64,000 nucleotides of DNA from Saccharopolyspora gregorii (GCF_024734405.1 NZ_CP059556.1:3100001-3164000), one strand, 5' to 3'; counted from the first letter of the stretch, positions 44,979-53,895 are shown. Program-made: numbers and translations. Notes: generated by a model from the sequence alone, not told the origin.

Positions 44979-45971
44979 CTACCGATCGCCACCCGCTCCG
45001 GGAGGGCGTCTGCGCGCCGAACGCGCAAGGCGATCGGCGAACGCCGCGACGTGCTCGCGCAGCTCGGCGGGACGCTCGATGACGAAGGGCAGGTCCAAGG
45101 CGGCGAGCACGCCCGGCACCCAGTCGAGCCGCTCCGCCCGCAACTCCACCCGGCACCACCCCGGCTCGTCCACGGCCTCCGAGACGACCGCGAGCCCCGC
45201 GGGCAGCCCGCCGCGGACCCGCCCGGCCTCGCCCTGCACCAGCAGCACCACCTCGTGCCGGTGCGGGGCGGTGGCCAGCCCGGTCAGCACCCGCTGCGCC
45301 GCGTCCACCTCGCCCGGCGGGTCGAACGAGCCGGTCAGCGGCGTCGCCGCCGAGATGCGGTCCAGCCGGAAGTTGCGGTCCGCGCCGACCCCAGGATCAA
45401 CACCGGTCACGTACCAGCGGCCCGAGTGCGCGACGAGCCCGTACGGGTGCAGGGTGCGGTCGCTGCGCCTGCCGTCGGCGGCGGTGTAGCGGATCGACAC
45501 CGGCCGGTGGTGGCGCACCGCATCGGCGATCGCCAGCAGCACCGCCGCCTCCGGCACCGGGGGATCCGCGGCCGCGCTGGTGAAGGCGAGGGAGCCGAGC
45601 ACCGCATCGAGCCTGCCCCGCAGCCGCTGCGGCAGCACCCGCCGGATCTTCGCCGCCGCCGTCTCCCCGGAGGCGCCCGTGGCCGTGGCCAACCCGGCCC
45701 GGCGCCCGGCGACCAGTCCGAGCAACACCGCCAGCGCCTCCTCGTCGGTGAGCATCAGCGGCGGCAGCCGGTGCCCGGTGGCGAGCCGGTAGCCGCCGTA
45801 GCGGCCGCGCACCGACTCCACCGGCACCTCCAGGTCCAGCAGGTGATCGACGTAGCGGCGCACCGTGCGCTCGTCCACCCCCAACCGGTCCGCGAGCTCG
45901 GCGACGGGGCGGGTGCCGCCCGACTGCAGCAGTTCCAGCAGGGCCAGCACGCGAGCGGTGGGTCGGGGCAC
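44979..45971 (-). CDS. WYL-domain transcriptional regulator
   Basis: 330 residues: DeoR-type winged helix (VLALLELLQSGGTRPVAELADRLGVDERTVRRYVDHLL) at the N-terminus, WYL sensor domain near residues 160-240 (RPVSIRYTAADGRRSDRTLHPYGLVAHSGRWYVTG) and WCX-type C-terminal domain. Such proteins respond to nucleotides or DNA-damage signals and control adjacent genes. GTG 45971 chosen; the gene is divergent from the VOC protein, with a perfect 27-bp palindrome between them. Confidence 0.88.
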   Translation of the reverse strand: MPRPTARVLALLELLQSGGTRPVAELADRLGVDERTVRRYVDHLLDLEVPVESVRGRYGGYRLATGHRLPPLMLTDEEALAVLLGLVAGRRAGLATATGASGETAAAKIRRVLPQRLRGRLDAVLGSLAFTSAAADPPVPEAAVLLAIADAVRHHRPVSIRYTAADGRRSDRTLHPYGLVAHSGRWYVTGVDPGVGADRNFRLDRISAATPLTGSFDPPGEVDAAQRVLTGLATAPHRHEVVLLVQGEAGRVRGGLPAGLAVVSEAVDEPGWCRVELRAERLDWVPGVLAALDLPFVIERPAELREHVAAFADRLARSARRRPPGAGGDR

Positions 45972-45989
45972 GCCCGAGATTCTCCCTCC

Positions 45990-46016
45990 GATACCGGGCG
46001 GGTTCCGCCCGGTATC
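45990..46016. promoter_or_regulatory. Perfect palindrome between WYL regulator and VOC gene
   Basis: GATACCGGGCGG / CCGCCCGGTATC with a GTT spacer, no mismatch, lies between the divergent starts at 45971 and 46062. It fits an operator for the WYL regulator, autoregulated and controlling the VOC gene. The element could also be a hairpin in a leader. Confidence 0.65.
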
Positions 46017-46061
46017 GCTCGTAGCGTGCGGCTGACAAGCACCGAACGAACAGGAGCACCC

Positions 46062-46460
46062 GTGGACTTCGCCTCGATCCGCATCATCACCGCCGACGTC
46101 GCCCGCCTCGCCGACTTCTACGAGCGCGCCACCGGCATCGCGGCCACCTGGGCCACCGCGGATTTCGCCGAGATCAACGCCCCCGCGGCGACCCTCGCGA
46201 TCGCCGGCACCCGCACCGTCCCGCTGTTCGCTCCCGGCTCGGCGCAGCCCGGCGAGAACCGCAGCGTCATCATCGAATTCCTGGTCGCCGACGTGGACGC
46301 GGTGCACCGGAACCTCACCGGCGTCGTGCCCGAGTTCGTCACCGAACCCACCACGATGCCCTGGGGGAACCGGGCGCTGCTGTTGCGCGACCCCGACGGC
46401 AACCTCGTCAACTTCTTCACCCCCGTCACCCCGGAGGCCATCGCGAAGTTCGCCCGCTGA
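46062..46460 (+). CDS. VOC-family (glyoxalase-like) protein
   Basis: 132 residues with the paired beta-alpha-beta-beta-beta modules of the vicinal oxygen chelate fold. Beginning VDFASIRIITADVARLADFYERATG and ending ALLLRDPDGNLVNFFTPVT, which contains the typical final metal-region sequence. AGGAGC lies 6 nt before the GTG. Likely substrate-binding or resistance-type dioxygenase/glyoxalase; substrate unknown. Controlled by the divergent WYL regulator. Confidence 0.87.
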   Translation: MDFASIRIITADVARLADFYERATGIAATWATADFAEINAPAATLAIAGTRTVPLFAPGSAQPGENRSVIIEFLVADVDAVHRNLTGVVPEFVTEPTTMPWGNRALLLRDPDGNLVNFFTPVTPEAIAKFAR

Positions 46461-46514
46461 TCAGGTGGCCGGATTCACCCGGGCCGGGCGCTGGTCGCTG
46501 AGTAGGTTCGGGGC

Positions 46515-47366
46515 ATGGACGCCGAGGAACCCAGCCGGACCGCGCTCGCGACCGCCCGCGCCCGCGCCTACCACCAGGTCGCCGACCGGCCGCTGATCCT
46601 CGTCGACCCGCTCGCCGGGCCCCTGCTCGGCGTCACCGACGACGAGCTGGCCGCGTCCGGCGAGCCCGCCGAGGACCGCATCGACAGCCGGGCGCGCCGG
46701 TTGTTCTTCGCCGCCCGGGCCCGCTTCGCCGAGGACCGCGTGGCCGCGGCCGCCGCAGCCGGGGTGCGGCAGGTCGTGGTCCTCGGCGCGGGCCTGGACA
46801 CCTTCGCCCACCGCAACCCGCACCCCGGGCTGCGCGTGTTCGAAGTCGACCACCCGGCCACCCAGGCGTGGAAGCGCGAGCGCCTCGCCGCGGCCGGGAT
46901 CCGGCGGCCCGAGACGATGACCTTCGTGCCGGTCGACTTCGAAACCGATGCGCTGGCCACCGAACTGGCCGCCGCTGGATTCGACCGGGCCGCACCGGCC
47001 GTGTTCGTGTGGCTCGGCGTCGTGTTCTACCTGAGCCCGGAAGCCGCGCACGACACCCTCGCCTACATCGCCGGCCAGGCCCGGCCCGTCGAGGTCGTCT
47101 TCGACTACCTGCGACCCGCCGGCACCGACGCGGAACGGGCGCGGCTGCGGCGGCGCGCCGAACGGGTCGCCGCCCTCGGCGAACCCTGGCACAGCCTGTT
47201 CACCCCCGAGGACATCGCCGCGCAGCTGCACGGGCTCGGGTTCACCGAGGTCGAGGACCACTCCGCCACCGAACTCGTCGCCGGTTACCTCGACGGGCCG
47301 GCGGAATTCGACGGCGCGCCGCCCGAGGCGCTGCGCGCGAGCCGCCTCCTGCGCGCCCGCCGCTGA
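46515..47366 (+). CDS. SAM-dependent methyltransferase, LCM/TIGR00027 family
   Basis: 283 residues. The conserved parts of this actinobacterial family are present: RTALATARARAYHQ at the N-terminus, VVVLGAGLDTFAHR (motif I), FEVDHPATQAWKRERL, FVWLGVVFYLSPEA and EPWHSLFTPEDIAAQL. Members have a leucine carboxyl methyltransferase-like fold; substrate unknown. ATG 46515. Stand-alone on the + strand, 54 bp after the VOC gene. Confidence 0.88.
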   Translation: MDAEEPSRTALATARARAYHQVADRPLILVDPLAGPLLGVTDDELAASGEPAEDRIDSRARRLFFAARARFAEDRVAAAAAAGVRQVVVLGAGLDTFAHRNPHPGLRVFEVDHPATQAWKRERLAAAGIRRPETMTFVPVDFETDALATELAAAGFDRAAPAVFVWLGVVFYLSPEAAHDTLAYIAGQARPVEVVFDYLRPAGTDAERARLRRRAERVAALGEPWHSLFTPEDIAAQLHGLGFTEVEDHSATELVAGYLDGPAEFDGAPPEALRASRLLRARR

Positions 47367-47677
47367 GCGGACCCGCCGCGCCCGGAGGCAACGGCGCCCG
47401 CAACACCGGGTTCGGCTCGCCCGGCGAGGAACCGGCCGCCATCGAGCGGCGGCAACGCGGCCCGCCTGTTCCCCGGCTCGCCTGACCAGCCCATGATTTC
47501 GTCACCGTGACTCAACTGAATCATGTCCAGGCATCCGCGAAGATCGTCGCGGATCGGACCCGGCGCGACTTCGACGTGATCCCTGCCCGGTAACTTGAGC
47601 ACCCGCACAGCCCGGGAACCGCAGGACGCTGAGGAGGCTGCCGTGGCGCTGAACCACGATCGACCGGTGGCCGCGCG
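47367..47677. other. Spacer with nested inverted repeats upstream of TSUP gene
   Basis: 311 bp, no gene seen. It contains an outer inverted repeat CATGATT (47492-47498) / AATCATG (47519-47525) and an inner perfect GTCAC-C-GTGAC (47501-47511). This may be a regulatory region for the permease gene that starts at 47678. The inner core resembles the palindrome at 19109-19137. Confidence 0.4.
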
Positions 47678-48436
47678 GTGACGGACCCCGCCACCCTGCT
47701 CGCCCTGGCGCTGTTCGGCCTCGTCGGCGGCATCGGCATCACCGCCCTCGGACCCGGCGGCGTGCTGCCCACCATCGGCCTGTTCGCCCTCACCGGACTG
47801 CCCCCGGCCGCGGTCGCCGGGACCGCCATCGTCACCCACATCGCCACCGGCGCACTCGGCACCGCCGCCTACACCCGCTCCGGCCAGCTGCGCGAACCCG
47901 AGACCCGGCGCACCGCGCTGATCCTCGCCGGCACCGCCGTGCTCGGCACCCCGATCGGCGTGCAGCTCAACACCCTCGTGTCCGCACGCACCTTCGGGAT
48001 CGTGCTCGCCGTGCTGGTCACCGCGGTGGCCGGGCTGGTGTGGTTCCGCGAACAGCGCACGCCCACCCAGGACCGGGCGCACCCGCCGGTGGTGGGAGTG
48101 GTGCTGCTCGGGCTGGCCGTGGCCGTCGCCTCGGGCATCGTCGGCATCGGCGGGCCGATGCTCACCGTCCCGCTGCTGATCGCGCTGCGCGTGCCGGTGC
48201 TCGAAGCGCTCGCCGCCGCCCAAGCCCAATCGATCGTCATCGCCGGCGTCGGCACCATCGGCTACCTCGCCCACGGCGCCATCGACTGGCCGCTGGCCGC
48301 GATCGTGGGTGTGCCGGAACTGATCGGCGTGCTGCTCGGCTGGAAGATCGCCCGCTCGCTGCCCACCCGCACCCTCAAGTACGCGCTGATCGTCACCCTG
48401 CTCGCGCTCGCGCCCTACCTCGCGCTGCACGGCTGA
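47678..48436 (+). CDS. TSUP-family permease (TauE/SafE)
   Basis: 252-residue inner-membrane protein with about eight transmembrane helices in two similar halves: the repeated Gly-rich signatures are ALFGLVGGIGITALGPGGVLPTI and AVASGIVGIGGPMLTVPLLIALRVP. These characterise TauE/SafE sulfite or organosulfonate exporters, though ligands vary. GTG 47678 with few ribosome-site features. It converges on the recombinase gene, which ends one base later. Confidence 0.88.
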   Translation: MTDPATLLALALFGLVGGIGITALGPGGVLPTIGLFALTGLPPAAVAGTAIVTHIATGALGTAAYTRSGQLREPETRRTALILAGTAVLGTPIGVQLNTLVSARTFGIVLAVLVTAVAGLVWFREQRTPTQDRAHPPVVGVVLLGLAVAVASGIVGIGGPMLTVPLLIALRVPVLEALAAAQAQSIVIAGVGTIGYLAHGAIDWPLAAIVGVPELIGVLLGWKIARSLPTRTLKYALIVTLLALAPYLALHG

Positions 48437-49615
48437 TCACCGCAGCCAGCCCCGGTGCAGCGCCGGGGCCAACTCGTGCGCCGCCGAGTTGGCCAGGTCC
48501 TCGGCATCGTGCAGGTAGCCCTCGGTGGTCGACAGCGCCGCATGCCCCAGGTCGTGCTGCACCTGGCGAGGTTCGGCGCCGCGGGTGATGGCGTGCGTGG
48601 CGTAGGAGTGCCGCGCCGAATGCGGGTGGATCGTCTCCCGCAACGGGCCGAGGTGGGCCGCGACCAGCGAAGCCTGCTCACCGTCGAGCACCTCCCGCAC
48701 TCGCCGGGACCGGGGCGGCGCCGCATCCGGAGCGGGGGCGAACGTCGCGCACAACCGCCGCAGCACCGCCTGCACGTGCGAGACGTGCACCCGCCGGCCC
48801 GTCGAGGTCACGAACATCGGCTCCGGCTCGCGCAAGCCCGGCTGCCCGCGCAACGCCGGAACCTGCGGCGCGGCCCGCACCCGCAGGTAGTCCGCCACCG
48901 CATCCGCCACCGGCGCCGCCAACGCCACCCGCCGGTCTTTCGCGCCCTTGCCGTGCACCCGCAGCGCGGCAGGACCACCCGCGGCCGGGCGGTGGTAGTC
49001 GTCCAGGTTCACCCCGACCAGCTCCTCCGCGCGCACCCCGGTACCGATCAGCACCTCCACCATCGCCCGGTCCCGCGGCCCGTTGCGGTGCCGGTCGGCC
49101 AGCAGGTGCGCGGCCAGCAGCAGCGCCCGGCACGCCTCGAACGACCACATCGCCGTCTGCGACGGGCTCGAACCGGACCGGTTGAGGTGCTGGGCGGAGC
49201 GGTCCACCAGCGCGGCCGGGTTGTGCTCGGCGAGGCCTTCCCGCAGCAGGTACTTCTGGTAGAACGCCGAGACCGCCGAGAGCATCCGCGCCCGGGTCGC
49301 GTCCCGGTACCCGGCCCGGGCGAGTTCCTCCAGCCACCGCTCCACGTGCTGCACCCGCACCTCCGCGAACGAGCCGAAGCCCTCGCGCACGCACCAGTGC
49401 AGCCATTCCAGCCCCGTCGGTTCGCCGCGCCGAGCCCGCCCGCGGCGACGTCCCGGCTCGGGGGCGGTGTAGCCGGGGACCCAGTCCAGCGGGATGCCGA
49501 GATCGGTGGCGTAGGCGAGGCGGGTGTTCAACGAGGCGTAGACGCGCAGGAACTCCGCGAACCGCTCCGGGCCCGGCGTGCCGGTCCGCTCCTGGCGGGT
49601 GGCGACCTCGGTCAT
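48437..49615 (-). CDS. Tyrosine recombinase/integrase
   Basis: 392-residue site-specific recombinase. N-terminal SAM-like core-binding region (~70-140, HWCVREGFGSFAEVRVQHVE); catalytic residues Arg195 (GTGVRAEEL), Lys226 (GKGAKDRR), His332/Arg335 (HSARHSYATH), His358 (LGHAALSTTEGY) and nucleophile Tyr367. All six are present, so the enzyme is probably active. ATG at 49615. Divergent from the coiled-coil zinc-finger gene over an AT-rich spacer; no flanking att repeats or excisionase recognised, so it may be a domesticated recombinase. Confidence 0.92.
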   Translation of the reverse strand: MTEVATRQERTGTPGPERFAEFLRVYASLNTRLAYATDLGIPLDWVPGYTAPEPGRRRGRARRGEPTGLEWLHWCVREGFGSFAEVRVQHVERWLEELARAGYRDATRARMLSAVSAFYQKYLLREGLAEHNPAALVDRSAQHLNRSGSSPSQTAMWSFEACRALLLAAHLLADRHRNGPRDRAMVEVLIGTGVRAEELVGVNLDDYHRPAAGGPAALRVHGKGAKDRRVALAAPVADAVADYLRVRAAPQVPALRGQPGLREPEPMFVTSTGRRVHVSHVQAVLRRLCATFAPAPDAAPPRSRRVREVLDGEQASLVAAHLGPLRETIHPHSARHSYATHAITRGAEPRQVQHDLGHAALSTTEGYLHDAEDLANSAAHELAPALHRGWLR

Positions 49616-49724
49616 GCGTCTCCTCTGCCTCGCGGGCCCCTCATCTTTCGGGGGCCGATTCCACCGCGGGTCGTGTCCGTTTTGCCGTAGTGCGCGGTCG
49701 TTCCGGTTTCGCGGCGCCGCAAGA

Positions 49725-49849
49725 TCAGAGTATATCCATAATCCTGGTTATCCATATGAACCCACCGAGACTTCGTGGGCAGGGCAGTTAAAGTATCGAA
49801 ACCCGAACCGAATGATAAGGTTTCAAAACCTAAACCAGCTGGAGGAAGA
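49725..49849. repeat. AT-rich repeat-bearing spacer
   Basis: In a GC-rich chromosome this 125-bp part is strikingly A/T-rich. It holds TATCCATA twice (49733-49740, 49749-49756; 16 bp apart) and two iteron-like 14-mers, AAAGTATCGAAACC (49790-49803) and AAGGTTTCAAAACC (49817-49830), offset 27 bp and identical at 11 of 14 positions. It likely contains promoters and binding sites for the divergent recombinase and coiled-coil genes. The + strand can also be read in frame as KVSKPEPND-KVSKPKPAG ahead of the coiled-coil gene, so part could be coding. Confidence 0.55.
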
Positions 49850-51046
49850 GTGCAGGTCAACGTGAGCGAAGAGGCGGAGATCCACGGCGCCCCCGAGCAG
49901 GCCGCCACCCGCACACCCCCGGCCCGCCGCGGCAGCCGGGACGAACGACGGGAGACCACGCTGCGGGCCCTGGCCGCCGGAGAGGACGCCGCCTGCGCCT
50001 ACTGCGGCGAACCGCTGCCGCCGCTGCCCCCGCGCGGCGGACGCCCCACCCCCTACTGCGCCCCCGACCCCGACCGGTACGGGCAGTGGGGCGCCAAGAC
50101 GATCAGCTGCGCCATGCTCGACGAGCACCGCGAGATCTGGACCCGCGTCTACGGCCCCGATCAGCCGATGACCCACCTCGACGTGCACGCCCTCGACGAA
50201 CGGCTCGCCGGGCTCACCGGGGTGCTCGACCCGGTGCGCACCGAGGTCGCCGCGCTGCGGCAGCACGCCACCGAACAGCTCGCCACCGCGCTCACCGCCC
50301 GCGCCACCGCCGAAGCCGATCGGGACGACGCGCTGGAGAAGTCCCGCGCCGCCGAGCACGACCGGGACCGCGCCCGCGCCGAGGCCGCCGAAGCCCACGA
50401 GCAGGCGGCGACCGCCCGCGCCGCGCAGGAGACCGCCGAGGCCGAACGCGATCAGGCCGTGCAGGACCGCGACGCCGCCCACGCCGACCGGGACGCCGCG
50501 CGCCGCGACAGCGCTCAAGCCCACGCCGACCGGCAGGCCGCCCTCACCCAAGCCGCCGCCGCCCAGCAGCACATCACCGAGCTCAACGACGCCCGCGCCA
50601 CCGAACGCGCCGCCGCGCTCGACGAGCAGGAACGCCTCCGTCACGAAGCCGACGAGGAACGGCAGCGGCTGCGCGACGAACTCGACCAGCACTGGCGGCA
50701 GCGGCTGCACGACCAGGAGGCCGCGTTGACCGAGCGGATCACCGCCACCCGCGAGGCCGCCGACGCCCGCGCCGCCGAACTCACCGACCGGCTCACCGAA
50801 GCGACCCGCTCCTACGCCGCCGGCCTCGCCCCGCTGCACGCGGAACTCGCCGCCGAACGCACCGCCCACGCCGAGCAGCAGGCGGCCGCGGCCACCGCCC
50901 GCCGCGAACACGAGGAATTCCGCACGGCCCTGCGCCAGGCCCTCACCACCGAACCCGGCGACGAGCTGCCCGCACGGGTGCGCGCCCTGCTCGGACCGGA
51001 CGGCGAGGACCCGGTAGGCGAGAGCTCCGGGACGACCACCGGCTGA
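49850..51046 (+). CDS. Zinc-finger coiled-coil protein (KfrA-like architecture)
   Basis: 398 residues. A Cys-containing region at ~43-90 (CAYCGEPLPPLPP...YCAP...ISCAML) looks like a treble-clef or zinc-ribbon module. It is followed by a long coiled coil from about residue 120 to 370, rich in Ala, Arg, Glu and Asp with HADRDAARRDSAQAHADRQ-type heptads. The GTG at 49850 has GGAGG 4 nt before it (short spacing); upstream in-frame extension is possible. The layout recalls plasmid KfrA-type DNA-binding coiled-coil proteins, but no HTH is evident. Paired divergently with the tyrosine recombinase. Confidence 0.65.
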   Translation: MQVNVSEEAEIHGAPEQAATRTPPARRGSRDERRETTLRALAAGEDAACAYCGEPLPPLPPRGGRPTPYCAPDPDRYGQWGAKTISCAMLDEHREIWTRVYGPDQPMTHLDVHALDERLAGLTGVLDPVRTEVAALRQHATEQLATALTARATAEADRDDALEKSRAAEHDRDRARAEAAEAHEQAATARAAQETAEAERDQAVQDRDAAHADRDAARRDSAQAHADRQAALTQAAAAQQHITELNDARATERAAALDEQERLRHEADEERQRLRDELDQHWRQRLHDQEAALTERITATREAADARAAELTDRLTEATRSYAAGLAPLHAELAAERTAHAEQQAAAATARREHEEFRTALRQALTTEPGDELPARVRALLGPDGEDPVGESSGTTTG

Positions 51047-51420
51047 GCACGGCGGCGACCACCCGCGATCGGCCTCGGCGACCGGGTCCGCGCCGATATC
51101 GCGGAGGGGAGATCACCCGATCATTTCGTCACGGTGCTGGAAGTCGACGGTGTCCAAGGGTGCGGAAACGATCACTCTCGCGCCGGTCCGGACGCCCGAC
51201 GGGTGGCGAAGGAGCCGCACCCACGACGTTGATCAGCGCGGACCGGTGCTGCCCGGACCGGCCGGGCCGGGCCTCGCGGACCGCGCCGGGCCGGTCGAGG
51301 GCACCCCCGATCGCCGCCGTCGAGACCCGCGAACAGCCCGGCCACCGACGCGGAACCAGGTGCGCACCCGGCTAGCCCGCCCGACGCGCGCCGTCCGGCC
51401 CGGGCACGTCCCTGCCGCGG
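51047..51420. other. Intergenic region with no visible gene
   Basis: 374 bp between the coiled-coil gene and the StrR-type regulator (convergent). Nothing with a ribosome site and plausible codon use was found. It includes ATTTCGTCAC at 51123-51132, also found at 47495-47504, without a clear palindrome here. Confidence 0.4.
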
Positions 51421-52467
51421 TCAGCCGTCACCCGCGGCCGGGGTGTTCGGCACCGCCGCGTGCCGCCGCTTGAGCTGGTCGGCGAACTCCCGCCACAGCT
51501 CGGCGCAGTCCTCGGCCGCAGCGCTGATCACCTCCACCTGGTGGCCCGGCAGGTTGGCGATCAACCTGTCCCATCCCCCGGAACGCAGCGCTCCGGCGAA
51601 GTTGGTGTGCAGCAACCGGATCAGCGCTCTGCCCGATTCGGAGAAGCGCAGCGACGGGTCCTTGCCGAGGTCGTGCAGCACCCGCGGCCAGTCGCGAGCG
51701 CAGGGTTCCGCGGCCTGGGGTCGCCGCGCCACCGGGATCGGCTCGGGGCGTGCGGCCCGCACGAGCGCGTGTCCCTCGGCCGCGCAGCGCGCCGTACCGG
51801 CGGCCGCGGCGCCACCGGGGTCCGACAACCGGTCCCGCACCTTCTTCGCGGTGCTGACCGAGACGCCGCAGGCCGCGGCGACCTGCCGCAGCGACGCATG
51901 CGGGTTCTCGGCGAGGAACTGCGCGATGCGCCGCCAGTTCAGCGCGGCGTCGGCAGGCCTGCGACGACCGTCGTGACCGATCCGGACCTCGGCGGCGAAC
52001 ACGCCCCCGTGCGCGCGGCCGCGGATCGCGGCCACCGTGCGAGCCGAGATCCCGGCGATGTCGGCGATGACGCGATCCGACCAGTCGGGGTTCGTCGCCA
52101 GGATGCGCACCGCGGCGATCTTGCGCTCGGCGAACGACAGCGGCAGGCCGTGGGTGACGTTGGAGCGGACGGCGAGCACGAACGACTCGGCCGCGTCACC
52201 GTCGAAGAACCGCACGGTGATCTGCTGCTCCCCGTTGGCGATCGCGGCGCGCAACCGGTGCATGCCGTCGACCACCCGCATCGACCCGCGCTGCACGGTG
52301 ATCGGCGGCAGCTCGGCGCCCAGCTCCGCGAGCAGGCGGACGTGCTCGGCGTTCTCGCCGTCGATCCGCGGCGAGTCGGACAGGTGCAGGTCCCGGATGG
52401 GGACGCGGTGCACCGCGGACGCCAACCGGTTCTCCGGGTCGTCGGGGAATGCGCGCCCGGCGGTCAT
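51421..52467 (-). CDS. StrR-family pathway regulator (ParB-like N-terminus)
   Basis: 348 residues with the hallmark StrR/NovG architecture: a ParB-like domain (SPRIDGENAEHVRLLAELGAELPPI, MRVVDGMHRLRAA, VRFFDGDAAESFVLAVRSN) followed by a HTH (PDWSDRVIADIAGISARTV) and a second HTH-like segment (HASLRQVAAACGVSVSTAK). Such proteins activate aminoglycoside and glycopeptide gene clusters. ATG 52467 is chosen because GGAG lies 8 nt upstream; a GTG at 52548 lacks one. It is divergent from the biosynthetic genes starting at 52960, so it is likely the cluster activator. Confidence 0.85.
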   Translation of the reverse strand: MTAGRAFPDDPENRLASAVHRVPIRDLHLSDSPRIDGENAEHVRLLAELGAELPPITVQRGSMRVVDGMHRLRAAIANGEQQITVRFFDGDAAESFVLAVRSNVTHGLPLSFAERKIAAVRILATNPDWSDRVIADIAGISARTVAAIRGRAHGGVFAAEVRIGHDGRRRPADAALNWRRIAQFLAENPHASLRQVAAACGVSVSTAKKVRDRLSDPGGAAAAGTARCAAEGHALVRAARPEPIPVARRPQAAEPCARDWPRVLHDLGKDPSLRFSESGRALIRLLHTNFAGALRSGGWDRLIANLPGHQVEVISAAAEDCAELWREFADQLKRRHAAVPNTPAAGDG

Positions 52468-52959
52468 GTGGCCGGCTCCGGAACGAGACGGCGGAACGGT
52501 CCGCGCGGTCGCGGGCTCACCGAAGGACAGGCACGATTCACGACCCACTCCAGACGGGCGGCCGACAATGGGAGATCCATCCGGAGATTAGCAGTCGCAC
52601 AATTCCCGCTCACGCCTCCGGACGAGTGATCGATTCGAATCGAACCGCGAACGCCGGGCCGAGTTCCGCCCGGAGAGCGTCCTGGCATCGGCGACGCCGC
52701 AGCACAGCGCGGTGCCACCACCTGGACTCCTCGGTTCGAGGCAGGACTGCCGAGTTGTTTCGGCGTTCGACGCGAGGAACCCCCGGATCGCACCGAGCAA
52801 TTTCTCGGACAGCCGTGACGAGGCGTGCGCGCGTCAAACTTTTCCACATTACCCACCCTCGCAATTTTTCGGCAAAACGTGGACGAACAGCGCTCCTTTC
52901 CGCACCATTCGGCCCGGCGCCGGAGAATCCCGGCGCGCGGTTCCCGAAAGGATGTGCCA
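52468..52959. promoter_or_regulatory. Divergent promoter region of the biosynthetic cluster
   Basis: 492 bp between the StrR-type regulator and the epimerase. It contains a 14-bp perfect palindrome TCGATTCGAATCGA (52630-52643) and AT-rich tracts near 52838-52885, which suit promoters. The StrR consensus GTTCGACTG-N11-CAGTCGAAC was not found in full; GTTCGA half-sites are present. No convincing gene. Confidence 0.5.
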
Positions 52960-53895
52960 GTGCGCTGTCTCGTTACCGGCGGGGCGGGCTTCATCGGATC
53001 CGCCGTGGTGGACCGGCTGCTCGCCGACGGCCACGACGTGATCGTCGTCGACGACCTGCGGCGCGGCCGGGCCCAGAACCTCGCCGAGGCGCTCGGCTCC
53101 GGCCGGTGCGCGCTGCTGCGCGTCGACGTCACGACGCCGCGAGTGCGCGAGGTCGTCGTCGAGACCCGCCCCGAGGTCGTGCTGCACCTGGCCGCGCAGG
53201 TCGACGTGCGAGCCAGCGTCGCGGACCCGCTCACCGATGCCCGGCTCAACGTGCTGGGCACCCTCAACGTGGCCGAGGCCGCCCGGATCGCGGCCTGCCG
53301 CAAGATCGTGTTCGCGTCCTCGGGAGGTTCCATCTACGGCGCCGCGGCGGTGCTGCCCGTCGCCGAGACCGCGCCGCTGCGGCCGCGTTCGCCGTACGCG
53401 GCGGCGAAGGTGGCCTGCGAGATCTACCTCGACACGTATCGGCGGCTGCACGGGCTGGAATGCACGCACCTCGCACCGGCCAACGTCTACGGGCCCCGGC
53501 AGGACGACTCCGGGGAATCCGGTGCGGTCGCCGTGTTCGCCCGCGCGCTGCTGCGCGGCGAGCCGACGACCGTGTTCGGCGACGGGTCCAACACCCGCGA
53601 CTACGTCTTCGTCGGCGACGTCGCCGACGCGTTCGCGCTGGCCGTGGGTGACGCGGGAAACGGCGGCCGCTTCAACCTCGGTACCGGGGTGCAGACCTCC
53701 GACCGGCTGCTGCACACCCGCGTCGCGGCCGCGGCGGGGGCACCGGACCGGCCGCGGGCCGCCCCGGCTCGGGCCGGCGATCTGCGCCGATCGGCGCTGG
53801 CCTGCACGGCGGCCGCCCGCGAACTCGACTGGAAACCGCAGGTCGACCTCGCCGAGGGGATCCGCCGAACGGTCGAGCACCTGCGCACGCACTGA
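52960..53895 (+). CDS. NAD-dependent sugar-nucleotide epimerase/dehydratase (GalE-like)
   Basis: 311-residue extended SDR. N-terminal VTGGAGFIGSAVVDRLL near residue 4-20, catalytic Ser region FASSGGSIYG and YAAAK (SPYAAAKVACEIY), then NVYGPRQ and DYVFVGDVADAF. It probably epimerises or dehydrates an NDP-sugar. GTG 52960 chosen because the P-loop-like motif must lie at the very start and a GAAAGGAT site is 7-14 nt upstream. First gene of the rightward biosynthetic operon, 33 bp before the aminomutase gene. Confidence 0.85.
   Translation: MRCLVTGGAGFIGSAVVDRLLADGHDVIVVDDLRRGRAQNLAEALGSGRCALLRVDVTTPRVREVVVETRPEVVLHLAAQVDVRASVADPLTDARLNVLGTLNVAEAARIAACRKIVFASSGGSIYGAAAVLPVAETAPLRPRSPYAAAKVACEIYLDTYRRLHGLECTHLAPANVYGPRQDDSGESGAVAVFARALLRGEPTTVFGDGSNTRDYVFVGDVADAFALAVGDAGNGGRFNLGTGVQTSDRLLHTRVAAAAGAPDRPRAAPARAGDLRRSALACTAAARELDWKPQVDLAEGIRRTVEHLRTH

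Noticed and set aside
48437-51420. Attachment-site repeats of an integrated element
   Set aside because: No matching direct repeats or tRNA gene flanks the recombinase within the window.
52468-52959. A full StrR box
   Set aside because: GTTCGA half-sites occur, but no pair with the 11-bp spacing and the matching CAGTCGAAC arm was found.
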